From positions 124,001-188,000 of the forward strand of contig NZ_JAIQDG010000022.1 of the NCBI RefSeq assembly GCF_020037125.1: 64,000 bases of DNA, read 5' to 3'. The position numbers and the translations under genes are program-made. This document shows positions 9,770 through 18,503 of this stretch, piece by piece (position 1 is the stretch's first letter; every line of letters begins with the position of its first letter). Source of the stretch: Myxococcus sp. RHSTA-1-4. GTDB taxonomy: Bacteria > Myxococcota > Myxococcia > Myxococcales > Myxococcaceae. The notes beneath the pieces were generated by a model. The model was given only the letters and a program-made list of their open reading frames with translations. It did not search any database and was not told where the DNA came from.

Positions 9770-11962
9770 ATGGCCGCAAGTATCACTCCCGAGCCGGACC
9801 TCACGCCCATCTTCGCGACTCCCGAACCCCTGCTCTCGCTCTTTCCGGAGGCCCCCGAGAGAAAGGCGCTGCTGAGCGAGCTGCACGCGCTGCTGGCCTC
9901 GGCCTCCGCGCTGGCGCCGCTCCCGGAGCGCCTGGCCTGGCTGGAGCGGATGGTGCGCTGGCTCCGGGCGGGTGGGGCGGTACCGTCCCGGCGCGGGATG
10001 CTGACCCCGGTGGAGTCCCCGGGCTCCGCGCGTCTGCGGCTGCTGGTGGAGGTGCTGTCGCAGGTCCCCGTGTGGCGTGAGGCCGTGAGTGACGTCCTCC
10101 GCACGGTGCTCACCGAGACGTCCGCGCTGAGGCTGCTCTCCGAGCCGGGGCTGCCCACCGGCCGAGGCCTGCTGGGTGATTTCGCCGCCCGGCTCGGCCA
10201 GCGGCTGGTGCCGGCGGTGGCCGACGAGCGGGACCTGGCATCGTGGCTGTGGCGGTTGTTCCCGGACGCCGCCGGAGCCGCGTGGCTGGAGGAGCTGGCC
10301 GACGAGCACGTGTCCGCCCTCCGCGAGCTGCTGGGCCCCGCGTGCTTCGCCCCGCTGACGGCGGCGGTGGAGGACACGGTGGCCGTGCTCGCCTCGCGCG
10401 CCAGCGCCCTCGGCCTCGGGGGGGACGTGCTGGCGCGGCTGCCTCCGGCGCCTCTCACGGACTCCGCCTTCGTCCAGTTGCCGCGCGCCTGCGAGGCCCT
10501 GTGCGCCGCGGTGCGGGCGGGCGCCAGTGAGCAGGACCTCGGCCCGGAGCGGGCCGCCTGTGCCGAGGTCATCGCCGGCTGCCGCGCCGCCGCGCGGACG
10601 GTGCTGCACCACCTGCATGCGCACGCGGTGGATACGGACCTCGTCTACCGGATGGAGCTGCTCGGCCACGTGCTGGACCGGCTGGAGGCGCTGCTGTGGC
10701 TGCTCGCGCCGGACGGCTCCCACTCCCCGCCGTGTGCCGCGGTCCGGATGCTGGCATCGCTGGTGCGGGCCCACGCGCAGGGGCGCAGCCTCGCCGGGCT
10801 GTTCCGCGGCAGCGTGCGCTGCATCTCGCGCCGCATCTTCGAGCACACCGGTGAAGTGGGCCGCCACTACATCACCCAGGGGCCGGACGACTATCACCGG
10901 ATGGTGAGCGCGGCGGCCGGAGGCGGGCTCATCACCACGGGCACCGCGGCCTTCAAGCTGCTCATCGGCTTCGCGGCGCTGCCGCTCTTCTTCCAGGGGC
11001 TGGCGGCCTCCGCGAACTATGCAATCAGCTTCCTGCTCATCCAGCTCCTCGGCTTCACGCTGTCCACCAAGCAGCCCTCCATGACGGCCGCGGCCCTGGC
11101 GGCCTCGCTGGACGTGGAGGCCGGCGACAAGGGGATGCGCAGCCTCGTGGAGCACCTGGCCTGCATCACCCGCTCCCAGCTCGCGTCGGTCTTCGGCAAC
11201 CTGGGCGCCGTGGTGACGGCGGTCACCTTCGTGGGAATCGCCCTCCAGGCGCTGTGGGGCCAGTCGCTGTTGGAGCGGCATGAGGCGGAGTACGTGGTGC
11301 GTTCGATGCATCCCTTCCGGAGTGGCACGCTGCCCTTCGCCGCGCTCACCGGCGTGCTGCTCTGGTGCTCCAGCGTCTTCGGTGGCTGGCTGGAGAACTG
11401 GGTGCATTACCGGCGGATTCCGGAGGCGCTCGCGCGCCATCCCGGCGTCATCCACCTGCTGGGGGAGACGCGGGCCCGGAAGCTGGGCTCCGCGCTCGCG
11501 CGCCACGCCTGTGGCCTGGGCGCCAACGTCAGCCTGGGGGTGCTGCTGGGCATGACGCCCGCGGTGGGCAGCTTCTTCGGGCTGCCCCTGGACGTGCGGC
11601 ACGTCACCCTCAGCGCCGGCACGCTCACCTTCGCGGGAGCGGCGCTGGGGCCGGAGCGGCTGCTGACGCCGGACTTCCTCTGGGCGGTGGTGGGGCTCTT
11701 CCTGGTGGGCGTCGTCAACCTGGGCGTCAGCTTCTCGCTGGGCCTGTCCGCCGCGGTGCGGGCGCGAGGCCTGGAGCCGGTGGGCTTCCTGCGGCTGGCG
11801 CGCGTGGTGCTCGCCGGCGGCATCCGTTCCCTCTCCGACTTCGTGCTCCCACCCCAGCACCTCCTGCCCGCCCGCCGCCCCACCTCTCCCTATGGCGTGC
11901 GGTCCGCCGCCCGTCCGCGCGCCGCCCACCGCCCGGGGCAGGGAGGCACCGTCCACCACTGA
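9770..11962 (+). CDS. SpecificRecomb-family (PF10136-type) membrane protein
   Basis: 730 aa. The first ~370 residues are soluble, helical and Leu/Arg-rich. The second half has several membrane segments (about residues 385-430 and 480-510 and a cluster at 575-680) around the family hallmark HYITQGPDDYHRMVSAAAGGG and LLGFTLSTKQPSMTAAALA. Databases call this family 'site-specific recombinase' because of an early Neisseria gcr assignment, but nothing here looks like a recombinase; it is a multi-pass membrane protein of unknown function. Start ATG 9770 follows an AT-rich leader (9740-9765) with little Shine-Dalgarno. The C-terminal ~25 residues are Arg/Pro-rich. Confidence 0.85.
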   Translation: MAASITPEPDLTPIFATPEPLLSLFPEAPERKALLSELHALLASASALAPLPERLAWLERMVRWLRAGGAVPSRRGMLTPVESPGSARLRLLVEVLSQVPVWREAVSDVLRTVLTETSALRLLSEPGLPTGRGLLGDFAARLGQRLVPAVADERDLASWLWRLFPDAAGAAWLEELADEHVSALRELLGPACFAPLTAAVEDTVAVLASRASALGLGGDVLARLPPAPLTDSAFVQLPRACEALCAAVRAGASEQDLGPERAACAEVIAGCRAAARTVLHHLHAHAVDTDLVYRMELLGHVLDRLEALLWLLAPDGSHSPPCAAVRMLASLVRAHAQGRSLAGLFRGSVRCISRRIFEHTGEVGRHYITQGPDDYHRMVSAAAGGGLITTGTAAFKLLIGFAALPLFFQGLAASANYAISFLLIQLLGFTLSTKQPSMTAAALAASLDVEAGDKGMRSLVEHLACITRSQLASVFGNLGAVVTAVTFVGIALQALWGQSLLERHEAEYVVRSMHPFRSGTLPFAALTGVLLWCSSVFGGWLENWVHYRRIPEALARHPGVIHLLGETRARKLGSALARHACGLGANVSLGVLLGMTPAVGSFFGLPLDVRHVTLSAGTLTFAGAALGPERLLTPDFLWAVVGLFLVGVVNLGVSFSLGLSAAVRARGLEPVGFLRLARVVLAGGIRSLSDFVLPPQHLLPARRPTSPYGVRSAARPRAAHRPGQGGTVHH

Positions 11963-12090
11963 GCCTCGCGGGGCTCCCTGGTGTCCGGCTTCGGCCGGAG
12001 GTGGCGCCCGGGGGCAGCCCGCGTGGCAACTGGCTGACGTCTGGCAACCGTCAGCCTGTCGCGGCTCGAGAGGGGACCCAGAATCCCCTC

Positions 12091-13914
12091 ATGAGCGGCA
12101 GCGCACTGAAGAAGGAGATGGCGGGCGAGGGACAGGTCTCGCTCGCCCCGGAGGCCCACCTGCTCCAACCCCTGCTGGAGCACGCAAGCAGGACACCGGA
12201 CAAGCCCCTGTTCACCCGTCGCGTCGGGGCGCGGTTCGAACCCCTGTCAGCGGGGGACATCGTCCAGACGGTGCGGCGGCTCGCCCGCGGGCTGATGGCG
12301 CTGGGCGTCGAGCCGGGCCAGCGCGTGGCGCTGATGTCCAGGACACGTGTCGAGTGGGCGCTGCTCGACTACGCCATCATGGCCACCGGGGCCGTCACGG
12401 TGCCCCTCTACGAGACCTCCTCCGCCTCCCAGGTGGAGTGGATCCTCCAGGACAGCGAGGCGGTGGTGGCCTTCTTCGAGACGGACGCCCTGCATGCCCT
12501 CTACCGCCGGTCCGCCGAGCGGCTCCCCGCGTGCCGCCATACCTTCGTCATCGACCTGGCCGCGCTCGAGCACCTCCAGCAGCGTGGGGACGAGGTCGAC
12601 GAGGCCCGGCTGAACGAACGGCTGGCCGGCCTGCGGGCCGACCAGCTGGCCACGCTCATCTACACGTCGGGTACCACGGGCAGGCCCCGGGGCTGCGAGC
12701 TCACGCACGGCAACCTGCGGATGAACATCGCGCAGGTGCTCACCTACGCGGGCAGCATGATTACCGGGCAGGACCGGACGATTCTCTTCCTGCCGCTCGC
12801 CCACTCGCTGGCCAAGATTCTCTTCCTGGCGGCGGTGGAGCAGGGCGTCAGCGTGGCCTTCGCCACCAGCGCGGCGAAGGTGAGCGAGGAGCTGCGCCTG
12901 GTGCGGCCCCACTGGTTCGGCACGGTGCCCCGGGTCCTGGAGAAGATCTTCCAGGCGGCGCAGCAGAAGGCGGAGAACGCGGGCCGGGCGAAGGTGTTCG
13001 AGCTCGCGGCGGAGACGGCCGTCCAGTTCTCGCGGGACCGCGCGGCGGGTGCGCGCGGCCTCGCCACGCGGCTGCGGCACGCGGTGTTCGAGCGGCTCGT
13101 GTACCGCAAGTTCCGCCAGGCCTTCGGCGGACAGCTCCGCTTCGTGGTGTCGGGCGGCGGGCCCCTGCCGGAGCGGCTGAACCACTTCTACAACGGCATC
13201 GGCGTGCTGGCGCTCGAGGGCTACGGCATGACGGAGACGAGCCCGGTGCAGACCCTCAACACCGACAGGGTGAACCGGATTGGAACGGTGGGCCGGCCGC
13301 TGCCGGGCACCACCCTGCGCATCGCGGACGACGGGGAAATCCTCGTGAAGGGGCCGCAGGTCTTCCGCGGCTACTGGCGCAACGAGGAGGCCACGCGGCG
13401 CACCTTCACCCCGGACGGGTGGCTGCTGACGGGAGACCTCGGCGGCCTGGACGACGCGGGCTTCCTGCGCATCACCGGCCGCAAGAAGGAGATCCTCGTC
13501 ACCGCGGCCGGAAAGAACGTGGCGCCGGGCCCCCTGGAGGACCACATCCGGGAGCACCCGCTCGTCAGCCAGGCGATGGTGGTGGGCGAGGGCAAGCCCT
13601 TCGTGGCGGCGCTCGTCACGCTCGATGCCGAGGCCTTCGGCCGCTGGGCCCGGAAGCACGGCAAGGAGGGCCAGCCGCTGGAGTCCCTGGTGAACGACGC
13701 CGCGCTGCGCGCCGAGGTGGGCCACGCCATCGAAACGGCCAACCACACCGTGTCGCGCGCGGAGTCCATCCGCAAGTTCGCCATCCTCGCGAACGACTTC
13801 ACCATCGACCGGGACGAGATAACCCCCTCGCTCAAGGTTCGCCGCCACATCGTCAGCAAGCACTACGCCGAGCTCATCGAGGGCCTGTACCGCCACGGCG
13901 GTGGCGAGGGCTGA
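12091..13914 (+). CDS. fadD: Long-chain acyl-CoA ligase (AMP-forming)
   Basis: 607 aa adenylate-forming enzyme of the FACL/AMP-dependent long-chain acyl-CoA synthetase group. It shows YTSGTTGRPRG (about residues 190-200), LPLAHSLAK, the ETSP-type motif YGMTETSPVQT (about 383-393), LTGDLGGLD and the hinge RITGRKKEILVTAAGKNVAP. It should activate fatty acids through acyl-AMP to acyl-CoA for degradation or lipid synthesis. The ATG at 12091 gives the normal family N-terminus; the frame is open much further upstream (to 11365) but that part overlaps the preceding gene in another frame and was discarded. It converges with the TauE gene, 21 bp between stops. Confidence 0.93.
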   Translation: MSGSALKKEMAGEGQVSLAPEAHLLQPLLEHASRTPDKPLFTRRVGARFEPLSAGDIVQTVRRLARGLMALGVEPGQRVALMSRTRVEWALLDYAIMATGAVTVPLYETSSASQVEWILQDSEAVVAFFETDALHALYRRSAERLPACRHTFVIDLAALEHLQQRGDEVDEARLNERLAGLRADQLATLIYTSGTTGRPRGCELTHGNLRMNIAQVLTYAGSMITGQDRTILFLPLAHSLAKILFLAAVEQGVSVAFATSAAKVSEELRLVRPHWFGTVPRVLEKIFQAAQQKAENAGRAKVFELAAETAVQFSRDRAAGARGLATRLRHAVFERLVYRKFRQAFGGQLRFVVSGGGPLPERLNHFYNGIGVLALEGYGMTETSPVQTLNTDRVNRIGTVGRPLPGTTLRIADDGEILVKGPQVFRGYWRNEEATRRTFTPDGWLLTGDLGGLDDAGFLRITGRKKEILVTAAGKNVAPGPLEDHIREHPLVSQAMVVGEGKPFVAALVTLDAEAFGRWARKHGKEGQPLESLVNDAALRAEVGHAIETANHTVSRAESIRKFAILANDFTIDRDEITPSLKVRRHIVSKHYAELIEGLYRHGGGEG

Positions 13915-13935
13915 ACGGCCGGGCGGCGAGGCCCT

Positions 13936-14772
13936 TCAGCGAGGCGCCGGGACGGCCGCGGCCGCGGCGTGCTCCGCGCCCGCGTGTGTCAGGGCATCCC
14001 GGTTCTTGTAGAGGATGAAGACGCCCATCACCACGAGGAAGGCCGAGAAGGCCCGCTTGAGCGCCGCCTGCGACACGTAGTGCGACGCCCACGTGCCGGC
14101 GAGAATCCCCGCCACCGCGATGGCCGTGAAGATGCCCAGGTACCCCCAGGGCACGTCGACGTGGCCGAGGTAACCGGCGAAGCCCACGAAGGAGTTGACG
14201 GCGATGACGAGCAGGCTGGTGCCCACCGCCTGCTTCATGGGCAGGCCCACCAGGAGCACCAGCGCGGGGACGATGAGGAAGCCGCCGCCCACGCCCACGA
14301 GTCCCGTGAGGCCGCCCACGCCCAGCGCGGCCAGGGCCATCACCGGGAAGGGCGCCTTGTGGGGCTCGGGCACGTGCGCCGTCTCCCTACGCGCCGCCAG
14401 GGCGGCCTCCTTGCGGCCGTTGCGGAACATGAAGAAGGCGGCCACGAGCATCACCGTGGCGAAGAGCAACAACTGCACGGCGCCCGAGACGAGGGCGGAC
14501 AGGCGCGCTCCCGCGTACGTGCCCACCATGGCCACCGCGCCGAAGACCAGGGCGGCGCGGAACTGGAGGTTGCCCCGGCGCCAGTGGCCCGCGGCGCCGA
14601 AGAGGCTGGTGACGCCCACCACCGCCAGGCCCATGGCGATGGACTCCTTGGCTCCGAAGCCCAGGACGTACACGAGGATGGGAACGGTGAGGATGGAGCC
14701 ACCACCACCAAGAAGGCCCAGTGACAGGCCGATGAGCGCCGCGAGCGAGAATCCGATGATTGGCATGGCCAT
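13936..14772 (-). CDS. TauE/SafE-family sulfite/organosulfur exporter
   Basis: 278 aa integral membrane protein with two homologous halves, each opening with a glycine-rich helix: GLSLGLLGGGGSILTVPILV (N half) and GGLTGLVGVGGGFLIVPALV (C half). About seven to eight membrane segments. Family members export sulfite, sulfoacetate or related anions. Last gene of the leftward arm persulfide dioxygenase - rhodanese - exporter, 24 bp after the rhodanese, so the likely job is removing sulfite made by the dioxygenase. The start may be the ATG at 14772 or the Met two codons later. Confidence 0.9.
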   Translation of the reverse strand: MAMPIIGFSLAALIGLSLGLLGGGGSILTVPILVYVLGFGAKESIAMGLAVVGVTSLFGAAGHWRRGNLQFRAALVFGAVAMVGTYAGARLSALVSGAVQLLLFATVMLVAAFFMFRNGRKEAALAARRETAHVPEPHKAPFPVMALAALGVGGLTGLVGVGGGFLIVPALVLLVGLPMKQAVGTSLLVIAVNSFVGFAGYLGHVDVPWGYLGIFTAIAVAGILAGTWASHYVSQAALKRAFSAFLVVMGVFILYKNRDALTHAGAEHAAAAAVPAPR

Positions 14773-14796
14773 GGTGTCCTTCCGTTCCGGGCCTGT

Positions 14797-15123
14797 TCAG
14801 CCCTGGGGAGGGGCGGCGGGCGTCTCGCGGACCGCGAGCATGCCGCCGGCAAGGTTGTAGAGGTGTCTGAAGCCACGCTGGGCGAGCGCCTGCGCGGCCC
14901 GCGCGGAGCGTGCGCCCGAGCGGCAGATGAGCAGCAGCGGCTGCTCGCGCGGCCACGAGGCGGAAGCCGCCTCCAGCGTGCCCAGCGGGACGAGCTCCGC
15001 CCCGGGCAGGTGGCCCAACGGACCGGTGTACTCGTCCGGCTCGCGCACGTCGATGCGCCGCACGTCGGGGCCGAGCCTGTCGAGGTGGACGGGAGGAATG
15101 TCCTGGTAGGGCTGTGAGGTCAT
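14797..15123 (-). CDS. Single-domain rhodanese sulfurtransferase
   Basis: 108 aa cytosolic rhodanese. The active loop is CRSGARS (Cys at about residue 68), preceded by RRIDVREPDEY and followed by HLYNLAGGMLAV. It transfers sulfane sulfur between persulfides, thiosulfate, cyanide or sulfite. Start ATG 15123 has GGAGAA just upstream; the stop of the dioxygenase gene is 30 bp before it. Between a persulfide dioxygenase and a sulfite exporter, its probable reaction is sulfite plus persulfide to thiosulfate. Confidence 0.94.
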   Translation of the reverse strand: MTSQPYQDIPPVHLDRLGPDVRRIDVREPDEYTGPLGHLPGAELVPLGTLEAASASWPREQPLLLICRSGARSARAAQALAQRGFRHLYNLAGGMLAVRETPAAPPQG

Positions 15124-15153
15124 GATGGGTTCTCCAGGGTGAGGGCAGGGGGC

Positions 15154-15855
15154 TCAGGCTCCCTGCGGTGAGGGCGCCGTGTGTCCGCAGGCGCGGTTGG
15201 CCGGGACGGCGATGTCGATCTTCTTGGGCTTGGGCAGGTTGAGGTTCTCCATGATGTGGATGAACTCCTCACGGCTCTTGCCGGCCACGCGGGGGTTGTG
15301 CCGCTTCTCCTCGGCGATGCTCGTCACCGTGCGGCCCTTGTAGTCGTGGGCGGGGTACACGAGCGTCTCGTCCGGAAGACTGAAGAGGACGCGGGTGATG
15401 GAGTCGTGGAGCTGGCCCGCGTTCCCATTCTGGAAGTCGGTGCGGCCGTTGCCCCGGATGAGGAGCGCGTCCCCGGTGAAGACGCGGTCACCGACGAGGT
15501 AGCTGACGCTGTCGTCCGTGTGCCCCGGCGTGGCGAGCACCTGGAAGACGAGCTTCCCCACGCGCACCTCGTCTCCATGACGCACCTGGAGGTTGGCGCA
15601 CGCGGCCCCGCCCACGCCTCCCACCACGGTGGCCTGCGTGCGCTCGCGCAGCACGCCCGACGCGGTGACGTGGTCGGCGTGGACGTGGGTGTCGAAGACG
15701 TGGGTGAGGGTGAGGCCGAGCTCCTGTACGAGCTGCAGGTCACGGTCGACCTGCTCCAGCACGGGGTCGATGAGGACAGCCTGGCGCGTCGTCTCATCAC
15801 CAAGCAGATAGGTGTAGGTCGAGGATTCTGAGTCGAAGAGCTGTCGGAAAATCAT
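15154..15855 (-). CDS. Persulfide dioxygenase (ETHE1-like MBL-fold)
   Basis: 233 aa metallo-beta-lactamase-fold protein. The metal motif is HVHADHVT (about residues 57-64), with further ligands in ATPGHTDDS, FTGDALLIRG and YPAHDYKG, and the ETHE1-type RTDFQNGNAGQL. ETHE1 enzymes oxidise glutathione persulfide to sulfite with a mononuclear iron. First gene of the leftward sulfur arm; 34 bp upstream of its start is one arm of the 14-bp inverted repeat shared with the rightward arm. It ends with a short tail (NRACGHTAPSPQGA). No sulfide:quinone oxidoreductase is seen in the window. Confidence 0.92.
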   Translation of the reverse strand: MIFRQLFDSESSTYTYLLGDETTRQAVLIDPVLEQVDRDLQLVQELGLTLTHVFDTHVHADHVTASGVLRERTQATVVGGVGGAACANLQVRHGDEVRVGKLVFQVLATPGHTDDSVSYLVGDRVFTGDALLIRGNGRTDFQNGNAGQLHDSITRVLFSLPDETLVYPAHDYKGRTVTSIAEEKRHNPRVAGKSREEFIHIMENLNLPKPKKIDIAVPANRACGHTAPSPQGA

Positions 15856-16020
15856 GGTGAAGCCTCCGTATCGTCAGAGTCTGGGGGGCCGGAAAAGGAT
15901 TCGGGGAGTCAGGGTGGGGGCAGGTAGGGAGACAGGCGCCCTCCGGACCGGATTCCCCCTGGGCGACCGGTGAATCCTCCCGGGTGAATCCTTTTCCGGC
16001 GGATCCGACTCAAACCGGAC
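15856..16020. promoter_or_regulatory. Divergent control region with matched 14-bp element
   Basis: GAATCCTTTTCCGG occurs at 15986-15999 reading toward the rightward gene (start 16021) and, as its exact reverse complement, at 15889-15902 reading toward the leftward gene (start 15855). A partial copy GAATCCTCCCGG lies at 15973-15984, and GAATCCTT recurs at 16957-16964 just before the membrane rhodanese gene. Each full copy sits 21-33 bp before its start codon and points the same way relative to its gene. This suggests a shared operator or a core promoter element that co-controls both arms. Confidence 0.6.
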
Positions 16021-16446
16021 ATGATCTCCTCCATCCTCCTTCCCCTGCTGGGCGGAGCGCTCATCGGATTGAGCGCTTCGCTCCTGCTCCTGGCCAACGG
16101 CCGGGTCGCCGGCATCAGCGGCGTGGTGGGTTCGCTGCTGAACCCCATCCGCGGTGACGTCGCCTGGCGCATCCTGTTCTTCGCGGGGCTGCTCGGCGGC
16201 GGATTGCTGCTCGTCTTGCTGCGCCCCCAGTCCTTCCCATCCCCGGCGTCGCTGAACCCGGGCGGCGTCGCCGTGCTGGTGGCGGCGGGGCTGCTGGTGG
16301 GGCTCGGCACGCGGATTGGCAACGGCTGCACCAGCGGTCACGGCATCTGCGGCATCAGCCGCGGCGCGGTCCGCTCCATCGCCGCCACCCTCACGTTCAT
16401 GGCCACCGGTGCCATCACCGTCTTCGTGGCCCGCCACGTCTTCTGA
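16021..16446 (+). CDS. YeeE/YedE-family sulfur transporter half
   Basis: 141 aa with about four membrane helices. Contains the family signature [15 protein letters not shown] (about residues 100-114), whose conserved cysteine relays thiosulfate or sulfane sulfur in YeeE (TsuA), and [10 protein letters not shown] in the N-terminal half. It is half the length of full YeeE; the second half is encoded by the next gene, which overlaps it by one base (TGATG). The pair probably forms a single channel for thiosulfate or persulfide sulfur. Confidence 0.92.
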   Translation: MISSILLPLLGGALIGLSASLLLLANGRVAGISGVVGSLLNPIRGDVAWRILFFAGLLGGGLLLVLLRPQSFPSPASLNPGGVAVLVAAGLLVGLGTRIGNGCTSGHGICGISRGAVRSIAATLTFMATGAITVFVARHVF

Positions 16447-16919
16447 TGGGAGTCCCCATGCGTCCCTTGATCAGCGCGTTCCTCAGCGGTCTCATCTTCG
16501 CCATCGGCCTGGGCATCAGCGGCATGACGGACCCGGCCAACGTCACCAACTTCCTGGACTTCGCCGGGAGCTGGGACTACCGGCTCGCCTTCGTGATGGT
16601 GGGCGGTATCGCCGTCCATGCGGCGCTCCGTCCCCTCATCCTCAAGCGGAAGCGGCCGTTCTACGCCACCAGCTTCCCCTCCTTCTCCATCACCCAGGTG
16701 GACCGGAAGCTCCTGGTGGGCGCGGGCCTCTTCGGCGTGGGCTGGGGACTCGGCGGTTTCTGCCCCGGCCCCGCGCTCACCTCGCTGGCCACCGGCGCGC
16801 CGGCGGTCCTCATCTTCGTGGCCTCCATGTTCGCCGGCATGTACCTGGCCCAGGTGCTCCAGAACCGGAGTGGCGCGAGCGCGCCGGCTCCGCGCCTGAA
16901 CGCGACGCCTTCACGCTGA
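16446..16919 (+). CDS. YeeE/YedE-family (DUF6691-type) second half
   Basis: 157 aa, four membrane helices. It carries the matching half signature GGFCPGPALTSL (Cys at about residue 105) and ISGMTDPANVTNFLD near the N-terminus, both typical of the split YedE partner. Its ATG overlaps the stop codon of the first half, indicating coupled translation and a 1:1 complex. The last 20 residues are a polar Ala/Pro/Arg tail. Confidence 0.92.
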   Translation: MGVPMRPLISAFLSGLIFAIGLGISGMTDPANVTNFLDFAGSWDYRLAFVMVGGIAVHAALRPLILKRKRPFYATSFPSFSITQVDRKLLVGAGLFGVGWGLGGFCPGPALTSLATGAPAVLIFVASMFAGMYLAQVLQNRSGASAPAPRLNATPSR

Positions 16920-16979
16920 CCCCCGGCGCCCGGCCGGGTGCTGTTCGACGTTCGCCGAATCCTTCGTTGGAGTCGCGTC

Positions 16980-17318
16980 ATGAAGGCCGTTCTCGTCGTT
17001 GCCGCCGTGCTCGTCGTTCTGTTCCTCTTCGTCCGTGTGCGCCAGCGGCGGGTCGGGGCCGAGGCCCACCGGCGGGTGGAGGCGGGTGCCACGCTGGTGG
17101 ACGTCCGCACTCCGGAGGAGTTCGCCTCCGGGCATCTGCCCGGTGCGCTGAACATCCCGGTGGATGAGCTGTCGCGGCGGCTCGGAGAGCTCGGCTCGCC
17201 GGAGAAGCCCCTGGTCGTCTACTGCCGCAGTGGCGCGCGCAGCACCCGGGCCGAGCAGCTGTTGAAGGAGCGTGGCTTCCAGCAGGTCCTCAATCTCGGC
17301 CCCATGTGGGCCTGGTAG
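16980..17318 (+). CDS. Membrane-anchored rhodanese
   Basis: 112 aa. One N-terminal membrane helix (VLVVAAVLVVLFLFVRV) is followed by a rhodanese domain with LVDVRTPEEFASGHLPGA and the active loop CRSGARS. The ATG at 16980 is preferred over an in-frame GTG-type start 14 codons earlier because GGAG (16970-16973) precedes it and the helix then begins at the N-terminus. GAATCCTT, a copy of the sulfur-island element, lies at 16957-16964. Its position beside the YeeE pair suggests it accepts incoming sulfur at the membrane, on whichever face the domain lies. Confidence 0.88.
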   Translation: MKAVLVVAAVLVVLFLFVRVRQRRVGAEAHRRVEAGATLVDVRTPEEFASGHLPGALNIPVDELSRRLGELGSPEKPLVVYCRSGARSTRAEQLLKERGFQQVLNLGPMWAW

Positions 17319-17338
17319 CAGTGCACCGGGAACCCGAC

Positions 17339-18382
17339 ATGACATCCCCGCTCGCCGCATCCGAACCAGCCCCTGTTGCCTCTTCGCCCGGAAGCGTCTG
17401 GCGCCGCCGTCTGCCGGGGCTCTCGCTCGCCGCCGTGCTGGCGGTGGTCAGCTACTGGCTCGCCACGCTCCCGGGCCTCAAGGTGGTAGGGCCCCTCACG
17501 GTGGCCCTGCTCATCGGCATCGCGCTGCGCACGGCCCTGGGGCTGCCCGGCGCGCTCGTGGAAGGCACGCGCTACTCCGCGCGCACGGTGCTGCGGCTGG
17601 GCATCGTGCTGATGGGAGCCCGGCTGGACTTCGCGCTCGTGGCGAAGGTGGGCCCGCGCGTGCTGTTGCTCGCGCTGGCCGTCATCGTCGGCGGAATCAC
17701 GGGCATCCGCTGGGTGACCCGGCGCTTCGGCGTACCGGAGAAGCTGGGCACGCTGCTGGCCGTGGGCACCTCCATCTGCGGCGCCAGCGCGGTGGTGGCC
17801 GCCAGCTCCGTCACCCGCGCCGAGGAGGAGGACACCACGCTGGCGGTGGGCCTGTGCGGCATCCTCGGTACCACGGGTGTCCTCTTCTACGTCTTCGCCG
17901 GACCGCTGCTGGGGTTGAGCACGGCGCAGCTCGCCATCCTCTCGGGCGCCACGCTGCACGAGGTGGCGCAGGTGATGGCCGCCGCCTTCACCTGGGGCAC
18001 CGCCGCGGGTGACCTGGGCACGCTGGTGAAGCTCACCCGCGTGGTGCTGCTGGCCCCCACGCTCGTCGTGCTGGGCCTCGTCTCCGGCGCGGGTGGGAAG
18101 GTGCGTTACTCGTGGAAGGAGCCGCCCATCCCCTGGTTCGTGCTGGGCTTCCTCGCGGTGGGCAGCCTCGGCTCGGCGGGGGTGCTGCCCGCCGCCGTGA
18201 AGGCCGAGCTCTCCACGGCCAGCGTCTTCCTCATGGTGATGGCCATGGCGGCGATGGGGCTGGGCACCCACGTGAGCATGATTCGCCGCGCCGGCATGCG
18301 CGTCGTCTACGCGGGCCTCGTCGGCTTCGCGGGCCTGGCGCTGTGCGCCTGGGGCCTCATCCAGTTGCTGGCCATCCGCTGA
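17339..18382 (+). CDS. YeiH-family (PF03601) putative sulfate exporter
   Basis: 347 aa with about ten membrane segments. Family landmarks: LRLGIVLMGARLDF (about residues 83-96), VGTSICGASAVVAASSV, the loop ATLHEVAQVMAAAF and MGLGTHVSM near the C-terminus. The family is annotated as putative sulfate exporters; activity is little tested. Start ATG 17339 follows the rhodanese stop by 20 bp, so it closes the rightward sulfur operon. A strong hairpin follows its stop codon. Confidence 0.9.
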   Translation: MTSPLAASEPAPVASSPGSVWRRRLPGLSLAAVLAVVSYWLATLPGLKVVGPLTVALLIGIALRTALGLPGALVEGTRYSARTVLRLGIVLMGARLDFALVAKVGPRVLLLALAVIVGGITGIRWVTRRFGVPEKLGTLLAVGTSICGASAVVAASSVTRAEEEDTTLAVGLCGILGTTGVLFYVFAGPLLGLSTAQLAILSGATLHEVAQVMAAAFTWGTAAGDLGTLVKLTRVVLLAPTLVVLGLVSGAGGKVRYSWKEPPIPWFVLGFLAVGSLGSAGVLPAAVKAELSTASVFLMVMAMAAMGLGTHVSMIRRAGMRVVYAGLVGFAGLALCAWGLIQLLAIR

Positions 18383-18414
18383 CCCTCAGCGCCCGCCTGG
18401 GGCCTGGGAAGCGG

Positions 18415-18447
18415 GGGAGCGGGCGGAGGGCAGGCCGCCCCCCTCCC
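18415..18447 (+). terminator. GC-rich hairpin ending the sulfur operon
   Basis: GGGAG-c-GGGCGG (18415-18426) pairs with CCGCCC-cc-CTCCC (18435-18447) across an 8-base loop: an 11-bp stem with a small bulge, 32 bp after the YeiH stop and before the next gene. There is no T-run, as is common in very GC-rich genomes, so it may work with Rho or as a 3'-end stabiliser. Confidence 0.5.
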
Positions 18448-18503
18448 TGGCGCCGGTTGTCAGGCTCCGCCCGGTACTCCAGCTTCCCCCTGGTACTCCG
18501 GCC

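Noticed and set aside
9770-11962. Reading the SpecificRecomb protein as a DNA recombinase marking a mobile element
   Set aside because: It has several membrane helices and no tyrosine- or serine-recombinase motifs; no repeats or other mobility genes flank it.
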